Source: an uncultured Robinsoniella sp.
Lineage (GTDB): Bacteria; Bacillota; Clostridia; Lachnospirales; Lachnospiraceae
Length of the DNA: 64,000 bases
Reading direction: 5' to 3'
Assembly: GCA_900540475.1 (NCBI GenBank)
Contig: UQGG01000001.1
Span: forward strand, 246,828 to 310,827
Every line of letters begins with the position of its first letter. Position 1 is the first letter of the stretch. A program made the position numbers and the translations under genes. This document shows, in pieces, positions 17,736-25,980 of this stretch. Under the pieces are notes generated by a model that ran no database searches, was not told the DNA's origin, and saw only the letters and a program-made list of their open reading frames with translations.

Positions 17736-18251
17736 TCAACCAATTATATCAAATTCTTTAGATATCAGGAATAATTCACCATCCTGATATAATTTGATAA
17801 CCAGTCTGTAAGTACCAGGCACTAAAGCTACTCTGTCAATCAGCACCCCATCAGCGGCTTCGATCTCCCTTGTATCTGCAATCTCTAATGTATCGTCAAT
17901 CTGTAGAGGCACTTGCCATTCTGAAGACGAGTTGGCATCTAATAGACACGCCATCTCCATAGTCTCGTATATTCTTGCTTTCTGATACCAATTTTGATCT
18001 GATTTGATCTCAAGATAGACCTCCTCAGTGAATACATACTCCAGATCGCTATTATTTATAATACTGATATTGATTTCATTCGATGCAGTAGATAAAGTTG
18101 CATCTCTGATCTCAAGATATATATTAGGATCTCTGGATAAGTTACCCCATTGTGATGGTTCATTCGAAACATTATTATCAAACTTATTTTTACAGCCTGT
18201 TACAATAAAGCACATTAATATTAGTAAAGCTGCAATAAACCTTTTCAGCAC
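17736..18251 (-). CDS. Lipoprotein with Ig-like fold
   Basis: 171 residues. Residues 1-20 are a lipoprotein signal with lipobox VTGC. The mature part is beta-rich (YLEIRDATLS, INNSDLEYVFTEEVYLEI, ending VPGTYRLVIKLYQDG), the pattern of a bacterial Ig-like domain found in many small Firmicutes lipoproteins. It would sit on the outer face of the membrane. No partner gene is adjacent. Role unknown. Confidence 0.75.
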   Translation of the reverse strand: MLKRFIAALLILMCFIVTGCKNKFDNNVSNEPSQWGNLSRDPNIYLEIRDATLSTASNEINISIINNSDLEYVFTEEVYLEIKSDQNWYQKARIYETMEMACLLDANSSSEWQVPLQIDDTLEIADTREIEAADGVLIDRVALVPGTYRLVIKLYQDGELFLISKEFDIIG

Positions 18252-18614
18252 TTAAGTTACTCCCTTCTATTGATCTTCATTTTTTCTCGTCTTTAGCAAA
18301 CTAAAAAAAGAAGCGTCAATTCTTTTTCCATAATTCATTGTAGTATTTCCACGTGAACACTGATAAAGTATCAGGCAATGACTTATGTATTTAATATACC
18401 TCTTTTGGGTATGCAAAACAAGCCCAGTTTTTCTGAGCAGATTATTAATTAACTTATACATGGAACTTGTGAGTAGGGCAATTACACCAAAATTATAAAA
18501 TGCTTAGCGGATGGAATTTCCCATATTTTTCATGCCCACTAAAAAGTGGGTAATTTACAAATTTGATATTTTCTAATAAGCTACCATCATAAGACATGAA
18601 ACGAAGGAGGTATT
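18252..18614. other. Intergenic region with small palindrome
   Basis: Divergent promoter region of the lipoprotein and PEBP genes. CCCACTAAAAAGTGGG at 18535-18550 is a perfect 6-bp inverted repeat with a 4-base centre, placed 65 bp upstream of the PEBP start. It could be an operator or a small hairpin. An open frame at 18267-18461 has no ribosome site and is not called. Confidence 0.45.
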
Positions 18615-19214
18615 ATGAACATCAAAAAAACAGCTTTAATGTGTACAGCAACTGTCCTTGGGGTAATAATGCTTACCGGATGCCAAACAACAATTAAGGA
18701 GGAAGATAAAATGATTGTAACAAGTACTGGTATTGTAAATGGAGAAATTGAAAAGAAATACGGAAAATATGGCGATCAATTTAATGAAAATGGGATACCC
18801 ACATATTCATTACCGTTTAAAATAGAAAATGCACCTGAAGATACGAAGTCTTATGCCATCGTACTTGAGGATAAGGATGCCTTTCCTGTAAGCGGTGGAT
18901 TTTCTTGGATTCACTGGACAGCAGCCAATATTACCAGAACAGAAATTATGGAAAATGAAAGTCAAACAGCTACCGATTTTGTACAAGGTTTAAATAGCTG
19001 GACAAGTACGCAAGGCGGTAATCAAAGCAAAGAACTTTCCTCTTTCTATGGTGGCATGGCTCCACCTGACGCACCACATCTATATGAAATTCATGTGTAC
19101 GCCTTAGATATCATGTTAAACCTTGAAAATGGCTTCTTGTATAATGACATGTATAAACAGATGGATGGGCATATTCTTGATCAGTATACATTGAAAGGAA
19201 CATACAGCAACTAA
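18615..19214 (+). CDS. PEBP (YbhB/YbcL) family lipoprotein
   Basis: 199 residues with a lipoprotein signal ending LTGC (residue 23), then a phosphatidylethanolamine-binding-protein fold: YAIVLEDKDAFP, the SWIHWTAANI segment with the conserved His, and YGGMAPPDAPH with the ligand-pocket residues. Bacterial members are mostly of unknown role. ACGAAGGAGGTATT precedes the ATG. It is the first of three tightly packed genes (PEBP, VOC, AEC). Confidence 0.85.
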   Translation: MNIKKTALMCTATVLGVIMLTGCQTTIKEEDKMIVTSTGIVNGEIEKKYGKYGDQFNENGIPTYSLPFKIENAPEDTKSYAIVLEDKDAFPVSGGFSWIHWTAANITRTEIMENESQTATDFVQGLNSWTSTQGGNQSKELSSFYGGMAPPDAPHLYEIHVYALDIMLNLENGFLYNDMYKQMDGHILDQYTLKGTYSN

Positions 19215-19233
19215 ATGCAAAGGAGGATTCCTG

Positions 19234-19605
19234 ATGATTCAAAAAATAGACCATATGGTTATTACTGCGGAAAATATTTTCTCTACCGTTGAATTTTATG
19301 AAAAGCTTGGATTTATTCCAAAATACCGAGGTGAAAGATGCGAATTGTACGCAGGTGATTTTAAAATTAATGTTCATATTTTAGGAAAAGAACTTTCTCC
19401 CCATGCGAAAAATGTACAGACAGGCAGCGGCGATATTTGTTTTGAGATAAATGGGGATATTGAAGTCTTTCAAAAAGAGATTGAGAATAAAGGTTTGCAG
19501 GTTGAGGAAGGTGTTGTGGAAAGACATGGAGTTCGTGGCGTTATGAAATCGATCTATCTCCGTGATCCTGATGGAAATTTAGTTGAATTTTCCAGCTATG
19601 ATTAA
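19234..19605 (+). CDS. VOC family (glyoxalase/bleomycin resistance-like) protein
   Basis: 123 residues in the vicinal-oxygen-chelate fold: opening KIDHMVITAENI with metal His, FYEKLGFIPKYRG, and closing IYLRDPDGNLVEFS with a metal Glu. AAAGGAGG precedes the start. It may act on an aldehyde adduct or bind a toxic compound; substrate cannot be told. The end overlaps the next gene by 8 bp. Confidence 0.85.
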   Translation: MIQKIDHMVITAENIFSTVEFYEKLGFIPKYRGERCELYAGDFKINVHILGKELSPHAKNVQTGSGDICFEINGDIEVFQKEIENKGLQVEEGVVERHGVRGVMKSIYLRDPDGNLVEFSSYD

Positions 19606-20536
19606 TTTATATCTTGCAGTTTCAGTTGTTTTTCCACTATTTTGCATGATGGCTTTGGGATATTTTCTTAAAGCCATCGGTATATTCAATGACCTGTTTC
19701 TAAAACAACTCAATGGTCTTTGTTTCAGGGTGTTTTTACCACTCGTACTTTTCATAAACATTTACCAAAGTGATTTTTTTGAATTGTTTTCAGCAAAGCT
19801 TATTCTATTTGCTGTTATTTTAGTAGTGGTTTCATTCATATCATTAATGATTATCATACCAAAGATTGAACAAGAAAATAATAATCGTGGTGTAATGATA
19901 CAGGGGATTTTTCGCAGTAATTACATATTGTTTGGCGTCCCCATTGCCCAGACTTTATACGGAAATGAAAATACAGGAACCACCGCTATTTTGATTGCAT
20001 TTATTATACCACTGTTTAATTTATTATCTGTAGTTGCACTTTCTATCTACTCAAAACAGAAACAAAGCAAAAAGCATGTGTTTACAGAAGTTATACATAA
20101 TCCATTGATCATTGGTTCTGTTGTCGCTTTCTTTTTTGTTTTGACGAACATTAGATTGCCTATAATAATTGAGCATACTGTTACCGATATTTCAAAGGTG
20201 GCAACTCCACTTGCTTTAATCGTTCTTGGCGGCAGTTTTCAATTTAAGAGTATTGGCGAGTATAAAAAGCAGCTGTCTATTAGCGTGCTTGGCAAATTAA
20301 TTATCTTGCCTGGTATTTTTATACCGATTGCGATTTTGTTTGGTTTCAAGAAAATAGAGCTTGCTGCACTGATGGCTCTATTTGCAAGTCCTACTGCTGT
20401 TTCAACATTTACGATGGCTCAAAACGCTAGAGCAAATTATAAATTATCAGGACAGATTGTAGTATTTGATTCTATATTATCAGTTGCCAGTATATTTCTA
20501 TGGATTGTGGTACTGAAATATTTTAATTTAATATAA
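19598..20536 (+). CDS. AEC family (auxin efflux carrier-like) transporter
   Basis: About 312 residues with ten membrane helices in two repeats and the typical internal SNYILFGVPIA and HNPLIIGSVVAF motifs. The ATG at 19598 overlapping the VOC stop is preferred to an upstream TTG. Bacterial members move organic anions such as malate. Overlap with the VOC gene points to joint expression. Confidence 0.85.
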   Translation: MINLYLAVSVVFPLFCMMALGYFLKAIGIFNDLFLKQLNGLCFRVFLPLVLFINIYQSDFFELFSAKLILFAVILVVVSFISLMIIIPKIEQENNNRGVMIQGIFRSNYILFGVPIAQTLYGNENTGTTAILIAFIIPLFNLLSVVALSIYSKQKQSKKHVFTEVIHNPLIIGSVVAFFFVLTNIRLPIIIEHTVTDISKVATPLALIVLGGSFQFKSIGEYKKQLSISVLGKLIILPGIFIPIAILFGFKKIELAALMALFASPTAVSTFTMAQNARANYKLSGQIVVFDSILSVASIFLWIVVLKYFNLI

Positions 20537-20562
20537 GGGGGCGAACATTATGTTCCCCCCTT
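20535..20562 (+). terminator. Hairpin after AEC gene
   Basis: AAGGGGGCGAAC / GTTCCCCCCTT with a short loop, an 11-bp near-perfect stem that includes the gene's stop codon. No U run follows, so it may be a 3'-end stabiliser. Confidence 0.5.
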
Positions 20563-20643
20563 GAAGGTGTTCTCCATATTGATAGGAATCACTATAGCTC
20601 ATCAAAACCTCTACGTCGAATATACATTTTTACTGGTTCGATA

Positions 20644-21036
20644 TTAAGAAAAAATAGTATAAAATATATGCTTTTCATCGGCATGAAGCAGAATAAAATA
20701 AATAGCAATAATACCATATGACAATATGTGATGCGTGATAGCATCATTCCAATATTCCGGATCAACATGGCGTCCCATTAAATGCGAAACAAATATATGA
20801 TCCACTACGGTTTGTAAACTTAGAATCTGAAGCCACGCATATAAAATAAATTGATCTGAACCATCTGAGATTAGATATAATATTATTGCTATAACAGCAT
20901 TTACAACACAACAATGCTTATATCCCATGTCGCACCAGTTGCGGAGTTTTACAAAAGATAAGGCTCCTACACTACTCACTAGAGCGACTATAAAGATCAT
21001 CATTTCAAAACTATATGCAATTATTTTCCAGATCAT
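20644..21036 (-). CDS. Small membrane protein, unknown function
   Basis: 130 residues with four predicted membrane helices (about 6-28, 42-60, 65-80, 103-120) and a His-rich loop HMGRHVDPEYWNDAITHH. No family recognised. It converges on the AEC gene. Confidence 0.55.
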   Translation of the reverse strand: MIWKIIAYSFEMMIFIVALVSSVGALSFVKLRNWCDMGYKHCCVVNAVIAIILYLISDGSDQFILYAWLQILSLQTVVDHIFVSHLMGRHVDPEYWNDAITHHILSYGIIAIYFILLHADEKHIFYTIFS

Positions 21037-21179
21037 TGATGAGCCCCAATCCTATAATTTTTTAATATCATATCATATTAAAACTTTAATGGTTTATATA
21101 TGTACTAAAAGGTAGATTTAAAGGTTCAAATTCGTTTATTATGTAATAAAGGTAACTCAATCTAGTAGTCCCGGTTCGT

Positions 21180-21250
21180 ACCACAGATTGCCATTACAAG
21201 ATGCAATACTTGCTTCATGTTAAACGGTACGGAGTAATAATTATATCCGT
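21180..21250 (-). pseudogene. Decayed scrap of a ComEC-like MBL gene
   Basis: Bases here align, with gaps, to the part of the metallo-beta-lactamase gene at about 22015-22085 that encodes FRTDEQGTIIASCDGN. No frame survives. It suggests a second, lost copy of that gene. Confidence 0.35.
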
Positions 21251-21287
21251 TGGAGGTTCTGACATTGCTCTATGATTTGTTTCCCTC

Positions 21288-21674
21288 TTATTCAAAATAA
21301 TTCAGATCAATAATATCTGATATTCCTAACTGAGAAGAGATAAATTTTAATCCGGATCTTAACTGCTCACGGCTATAATTTTTAGCTAATAAAAAGTCAT
21401 CACTTTGTTCATTTAAGTAAGTATAAAACAATAGCGCTTTCTCTAAAGCACGATCTTCTTTTCTTTCAATACTTTGATATATATCTTTTTCAACTTCACT
21501 AATTTCTCCAAGATCTACTTGACCATTTAGGGTTTGAAGATTTCTCTTATCTTCACTTTTTAAATCATTTGTATTAATATCTATTGGAAGTTCAGTATCT
21601 CTGTTAAAAACTAATTTGCTTAATGTCCTGATAACATCTCTATTTATACGCATTATATAATCTTGCTCGTACAT
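21288..21674 (-). CDS. DUF6483 family protein
   Basis: 128 residues starting MYEQDYIMRIN, the opening of a small helical family of unknown function common in Clostridia. It is soluble and mostly alpha-helical, with C-terminal LISSQLG-like helix. GGAGGAAACTTAA precedes the ATG. No neighbour gives a clue. Confidence 0.65.
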   Translation of the reverse strand: MYEQDYIMRINRDVIRTLSKLVFNRDTELPIDINTNDLKSEDKRNLQTLNGQVDLGEISEVEKDIYQSIERKEDRALEKALLFYTYLNEQSDDFLLAKNYSREQLRSGLKFISSQLGISDIIDLNYFE

Positions 21675-21730
21675 TTAAGTTTCCTCCTCCTAATATATAA
21701 GTAATGGGTTATTGGCGGCACTTACAACAT

Positions 21731-23203
21731 TTATGGCTTACACCGACCGCAAGGACTATACCCCTGACTCACCAAATCATCACTGCTACCATTATAAAAT
21801 TTCTTATTAGATTCATTCATTTGCTTTACAGAAGAACAACTTGGATAATGGAATTTACCAGTATTTATGTTTATGATATAGTCCATACCCACTGGCTGCG
21901 CTTCTGTGACTGGTTCTGTCGCCTGAGTCTCAGGTATAGGATCTGTCTGCATTGTTTCTGTCTGGGCTGATTCTGTTTGTTGGCCGGCAGCCATGGATGT
22001 ACTCGGATTGTTATTCCAGGTAATGCTATTACCATCACATGATGCAATAATTGTTCCTTGTTCATCGGTACGGAATACTTCTATATTTCTGGAAACCATT
22101 TTATCCATTGTTTTTTGATGTGGATATCCGTATTCATTATCTTTTCCACAAGAAATTACTGCATATTTGGGCTGTACAGTATCTAAAAAAGAATCTGTTG
22201 CAGAGGTATCGCTGCCATGATCCCCTAACTTTAATACGTCCGCCCGTAAATCTATATCAGTTTTTAGAATATCTTGTTCTGCCTCAGCTCCAGCATCTCC
22301 ATACATAACAAAACTCTTCGACCCATTAGTAAGTTTTATTCCAACTGACCAATTATTATATTCGTCTCCATAATCATTATTAGGATCTGGTGATAAAATA
22401 GTAAATGTTGAATCTCCTATATAATATGTCTTCCCGACAACCGGAGCAATAACATTTAACCCCTTATTCTTTATGGCGGTTACCACATCTTCGAAAGTCT
22501 TTGTTGTATCAACTTTAGGTGTCATGATTAAGGTACCAATATCATATGTATTAATTACTGTGTCTAAAGATCCAATATGATCTTCATGTGGATGGGTACC
22601 AATCACATAATCCAGCTTCTTCACACCCTGTTCATTTAAATATGAAACGATTGTATCTGCATCATCATTATTACCTGCATCTACTAACATAAAGTGCTTA
22701 TTGGATTCTATGAGAATACAATCAGCCTGACCTACATCAATAAAATGAACAGCCACTCCATGATTTACAGGAGGCTCTGTTTCGGTCAAAGCTTGAGTTT
22801 CTTCTGCTGTTTCATTTTCAGTTGATTTTTCCGTAGGTGCTGCTGTGATCGGTTGTTGTGTTTCTGATTGGGTAACCGACTCTGACTGTACTTCTGTTAC
22901 TTTTGCAGTCGCCTGCTCTGTTGTAATTACATCTTTGGTCTTCTGTTTGTCTTCAGGTACACTACCCATCGTTACCATAGATAATACAAAAAAGAAAATA
23001 GGGAATACAATTTTTAGACGCTTAATATTATTTCCACCCATTTTTTCAACCAGTTTCCATATCAGTGGGCATAATGATAACCCGAATAGCATTAACGCGA
23101 TACCTGCAATTACTTGTCCAGATGAAAAACCTCCTAAACTTCCCAATATAAACATTACTGAAAATATCCACAAAACAATCTTTCCACTCTTCTGTCCTTT
23201 CAT
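21731..23203 (-). CDS. ComEC/Rec2-like metallo-beta-lactamase protein with Ada-like zinc tail
   Basis: 490 residues. Two membrane helices (about 8-48), a third near 63-78, a low-complexity Thr/Glu/Gln linker (about 90-145), then an MBL-fold domain like the C-terminal part of ComEC: VHFIDVGQADCILI, metal motif HPHEDHIGSLD, GDHGSD and SCGKDNEYGYPH. A second Thr/Gln linker leads to a C-terminal module FHYPSCSSVKQM...PCGRC that resembles the Ada/nuclease zinc domain. The active site is probably outside the cell. Such proteins may be nucleases or phosphodiesterases; unproven here. Confidence 0.82.
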   Translation of the reverse strand: MKGQKSGKIVLWIFSVMFILGSLGGFSSGQVIAGIALMLFGLSLCPLIWKLVEKMGGNNIKRLKIVFPIFFFVLSMVTMGSVPEDKQKTKDVITTEQATAKVTEVQSESVTQSETQQPITAAPTEKSTENETAEETQALTETEPPVNHGVAVHFIDVGQADCILIESNKHFMLVDAGNNDDADTIVSYLNEQGVKKLDYVIGTHPHEDHIGSLDTVINTYDIGTLIMTPKVDTTKTFEDVVTAIKNKGLNVIAPVVGKTYYIGDSTFTILSPDPNNDYGDEYNNWSVGIKLTNGSKSFVMYGDAGAEAEQDILKTDIDLRADVLKLGDHGSDTSATDSFLDTVQPKYAVISCGKDNEYGYPHQKTMDKMVSRNIEVFRTDEQGTIIASCDGNSITWNNNPSTSMAAGQQTESAQTETMQTDPIPETQATEPVTEAQPVGMDYIININTGKFHYPSCSSVKQMNESNKKFYNGSSDDLVSQGYSPCGRCKP

Positions 23204-23396
23204 TCCTCTTTCTCCCTTGTTTTTTAATTTTCACTGTATAAATTATATCATTTTATCTTTATATGAGCAATTAATTTGTGCCATTTTCCTATAAATTAAT
23301 TGTATTATATTGAAGTTTTGTAATATTGAGCTATAATAGTATTATGCTTACCAAGCTTTGAAATGGGCAAATATTATTTATTATGGAGGGTGAATC

Positions 23397-23519
23397 ATGG
23401 AAAGATTAGTAAAAAAAGGGAGGGTAAAGAGTGGTAACTGTGGTGATTACAAACCAGTGAAATATATCCGTAAAATAACCGGGATTCGTGTAAAGTCTAA
23501 TGGTGTTGGATACTTTTAG
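23397..23519 (+). CDS. Small basic protein, 40 residues
   Basis: ATG at 23397 follows GGAGGGTGAATC, a strong and well-spaced site. The peptide is Lys/Gly-rich (MERLVKKGRV...NGVGYF) with one Cys and no membrane helix. It lies 38 bp upstream of the RsiV-like gene on the same strand, so it may be its leader or partner. Unknown function. Confidence 0.45.
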   Translation: MERLVKKGRVKSGNCGDYKPVKYIRKITGIRVKSNGVGYF

Positions 23520-23557
23520 CTTTACTATATAAAACTGATTTAGAAAGAGGGAAAAAT

Positions 23558-24266
23558 ATGAATCATAAAAACAAGATAAATATCAAAAGATATCTGCTTC
23601 CGGTAATAATTTGTACTATCATTATCCTTGAGCGTGGTTACACAGGCTGCATCAATCGCAAGGTATACCACTAATAAAGTGAACAAAAGCAAAACGTATG
23701 GAAGCGGACGAATTAAAGCAACCGTATATTATCAAAAGGTAAAACTGAAAGGAAACTCTAAGGCTGTTAAGCAAATCAATAAAGCAATCCAAAAAGACTG
23801 CAATGACTTCTTAAAATCAGAGAATGTAAAAAGCTTGTATTCTTATGCAAGGCAAAGATCACAGTCTTTGGGAAGCGAGGAATATTTTAATTATGCTAAG
23901 CAAAAAATAACTTATAATAGAAATGGTGTGATTAGTATTAAGGTAAGAACGAACTGGTATGCTGGAGGTATACATAATACTTACGTATATGGACTAAATT
24001 ATAGCTTGAAAACCGGAAAAAGGCTTACGCTAAATGACGTATGCAAAGGTTCTTCATATAAAATTAAAGAATCTGTCATTAAAGCTATTAAAAAAGAAGC
24101 TGGTGCCAATTCTTCTGATTATCAGTGGAATACTATTAACTCTTACTCTACCAATAAATTTCGCTTCTACCTGACTAAGGGCAAAGCAAAGGTATGTTTT
24201 GAACCATATGAGATATCTTTCAGCGGCTGGAGCAGGGAGTATAGTATCAAAAGTAAATATAAATAA
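23558..24266 (+). pseudogene. RsiV-like DUF4163/DUF3298 secreted protein, frameshifted in signal peptide
   Basis: ATG 23558 follows AGAAAGAGGGAAAA and encodes a signal peptide (KRYLLPVIICTIIIL) but stops early in its own frame. The next frame, from about 23628, continues with SVVTQAASIA and the full DUF4163/DUF3298 domain (TVYYQKVKLKGN, VRTNWYAGGIHNTY, FEPYEISFSGWSREY). Deleting one base in ATCCTTGAG joins both frames and yields a proper A-x-A cleavage site. The family includes the extracellular part of RsiV and PdaC. Either an assembly indel or a genuine pseudogene. Confidence 0.7.
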
Positions 24267-24321
24267 AATAATATAAATGGTACGTCAGTGCTGATATTGA
24301 ATTTACTTATTAAGATTAAAT

Positions 24322-24355
24322 AAGCCCATAACTGCGATTAAGCGGTTACAGGCTT
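24322..24355. terminator. Bidirectional terminator-like hairpin
   Basis: AAGCCCATAACTGC and GCGGTTACAGGCTT form an interrupted stem between two convergent genes, with T-rich DNA on both sides. Confidence 0.6.
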
Positions 24356-24398
24356 GTTTAATTGAATTTATAATATTTTTTTAAAATATGTTATTTTG

Positions 24399-25352
24399 CT
24401 ATTTTCGGACAATAAACTTCTTTACTTTTAGGGTATACCGCTCATCATACACTTGATCCACTACATATGACTCTAATGACAATGTTTTTCCTACATACTT
24501 TTTCAAATCAAGATTTTTTAATGTAAAATTTCCATTATTGTCCGATTTTACTTTTTGTATTCTTTTTTTGTTTGAATCTCTAAGTACGATCGTCGACTTT
24601 TTATTTGCCTTTCCAATAATTTTTTTAGTATTCTTATTAATTCCATTAAATGACTTTGGTTTAACAAGGTCTATTGTTTTCACAAGATTTTGAAGTTTAA
24701 CGTGACTTTTAAACCAATTGTTATTTTTCAACCAACTATCTGGCAACTTTTTAGTCAATTCTTTTTTGCTAATTTTATTATATTTAAAATTAGCATCCAT
24801 TAAATTAGTATGCTTTTTTAGATTTGGTAATTCTTTTACTCTATTTAATTGTGCATAAATTGATTCTAAATTTGTTAAATTTTCAATATCTTTAAGGCTT
24901 ATTATTTTATTACCATCTAAATTAAGATGCTTTAAGCTATACAAATTTTTAATTGATTTTATATTTTTCACTTGATTAAAACTAAAATCTAACACACTAA
25001 GTTTATATAACTTTTCTATCCCAGATAAAGAATGTATTTTATTATAAGAAACATCTAAAGAAACAAGATTTTTAAGCTTTTCTATTCCTTTTAAGCTTCT
25101 TATTTTTTTAGAATTATTATAATTACTAGCATTCAATTTTTTTATTTTCACTGCTTCTCTTTCAGTAAATGTTTCAAACCCATATTTGTTAAGTTTACGT
25201 AAAATAATTTGATATAAAACTTTATCTGGTATACCGTTATTGTCATTACAAATTACATTACTATTGGAAGCCATAGTATTATTTACTGGAAGCATAGCAA
25301 TAACCAGCACTAGGATGATTGAAGTTATAATTATTTTAAGCTTATGATTCAT
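24399..25352 (-). CDS. Secreted leucine-rich repeat protein
   Basis: About 317 residues. Start at MNHKLKIIITS with AAAGGGGGAGAAT upstream. Signal peptide (to about residue 29), a cap region, then five 22-residue LRRs (LKNLVSLDVSYNKI, LYSLKHLNLDGNKI and others) of the internalin type. A C-terminal domain follows that resembles a bacterial Ig-like fold (IIGKANKKSTIVL...GNFTLKNL). No LPxTG or other anchor. It is clearly more AT-rich and Lys/Asn-rich than its neighbours, which suggests recent acquisition. Likely extracellular binding role. Confidence 0.78.
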   Translation of the reverse strand: MNHKLKIIITSIILVLVIAMLPVNNTMASNSNVICNDNNGIPDKVLYQIILRKLNKYGFETFTEREAVKIKKLNASNYNNSKKIRSLKGIEKLKNLVSLDVSYNKIHSLSGIEKLYKLSVLDFSFNQVKNIKSIKNLYSLKHLNLDGNKIISLKDIENLTNLESIYAQLNRVKELPNLKKHTNLMDANFKYNKISKKELTKKLPDSWLKNNNWFKSHVKLQNLVKTIDLVKPKSFNGINKNTKKIIGKANKKSTIVLRDSNKKRIQKVKSDNNGNFTLKNLDLKKYVGKTLSLESYVVDQVYDERYTLKVKKFIVRK

Positions 25353-25567
25353 TATTCTCCCCCTTTTTATAAGTAAGTCACAGTACATAATTTAAATTAT
25401 ACATTGTAATTAAATATATATCATATTTCCATCAATTTTTCACCCCCTATTGACTAACTGGTAAATATTCTTGTCTAATTAGTAATTTTATCCATTTATA
25501 TTTATAAAATTTGACTAAAAAAATAGAGACATACAATATACGCCTCTACCTTTGAATCTTATTCTAT

Positions 25568-25706
25568 TCAAGCATTACATAATGTGCTGATTCCACTGCT
25601 TGTCTTAACCGTAATTCTACATTTCCCTTTCTTAAGAGCAGACACCATGCCTTTGATGGAAATCGTTACATATTTGGTTTTACCCACTTCCCATAACGTT
25701 ATACTT
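25568..25706 (-). pseudogene. C-terminal scrap of a Big_2 (Ig-like) surface protein
   Basis: A minus-strand frame ends at 25568 and reads TKYVTISIKGMVSALKKGK then CRITVKTSSG, the closing strands of a bacterial Ig-like group 2 domain. No start or upstream domain remains. Confidence 0.5.
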
Positions 25707-25743
25707 AAACACCGTCTACATGGGAAAGGGGGAAATGTTAACC

Positions 25744-25843
25744 TATGTGGAATTATGAAAAACGATTACAATATCCTGTAAATATTAAGACTCCAAATGC
25801 TAAAATTGCTCAGATTATAATGAGTCAGTATGGTGGACCTTAA
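25744..25843 (+). pseudogene. cotJC: N-terminal fragment of cotJC
   Basis: From an ATG at 25744 the plus strand reads MWNYEKRLQYPVN, then one frame shift later the next bases encode IKTPNAKIAQIIMSQYGGP and a stop (TAA 25841-25843). This is the opening of CotJC, the manganese-catalase-like coat protein, ending at the Gly-Gly-Pro where the cotJC remnant at 62183 has its own YGGPDGE. GGGAAATGTTAACCT lies upstream without a clear site. The piece is displaced about 10 kb from cotJB and 36 kb from the cotJC body, on the same strand. Confidence 0.6.
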
Positions 25844-25980
25844 TGCATTACCATATAATATAATCTCTTTCATACTCTAAACATACTGCTTTTCGCATTA
25901 CTATATTAAGAATACTGAAAAAATATACGGAAGTTGTAAATCAATGAAGTACTCTGACGCAGCATCACCTGAATAGGTCC

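Larger units (their letters stand above)
25353..25980. other. Long intergenic region with a Big_2 remnant
   Basis: About 630 bases without an intact gene. The recognisable part is the minus-strand Ig-like scrap at 25568-25706. A short stretch near 25745-25840 on the plus strand (WNYEKRLQYPVNIKTPNA-like) is worth attention and is listed separately. Confidence 0.5.

Noticed and set aside
18267..18461. 64-codon minus-strand frame
   Set aside because: No ribosome site, no recognisable domain, no coding-like composition.
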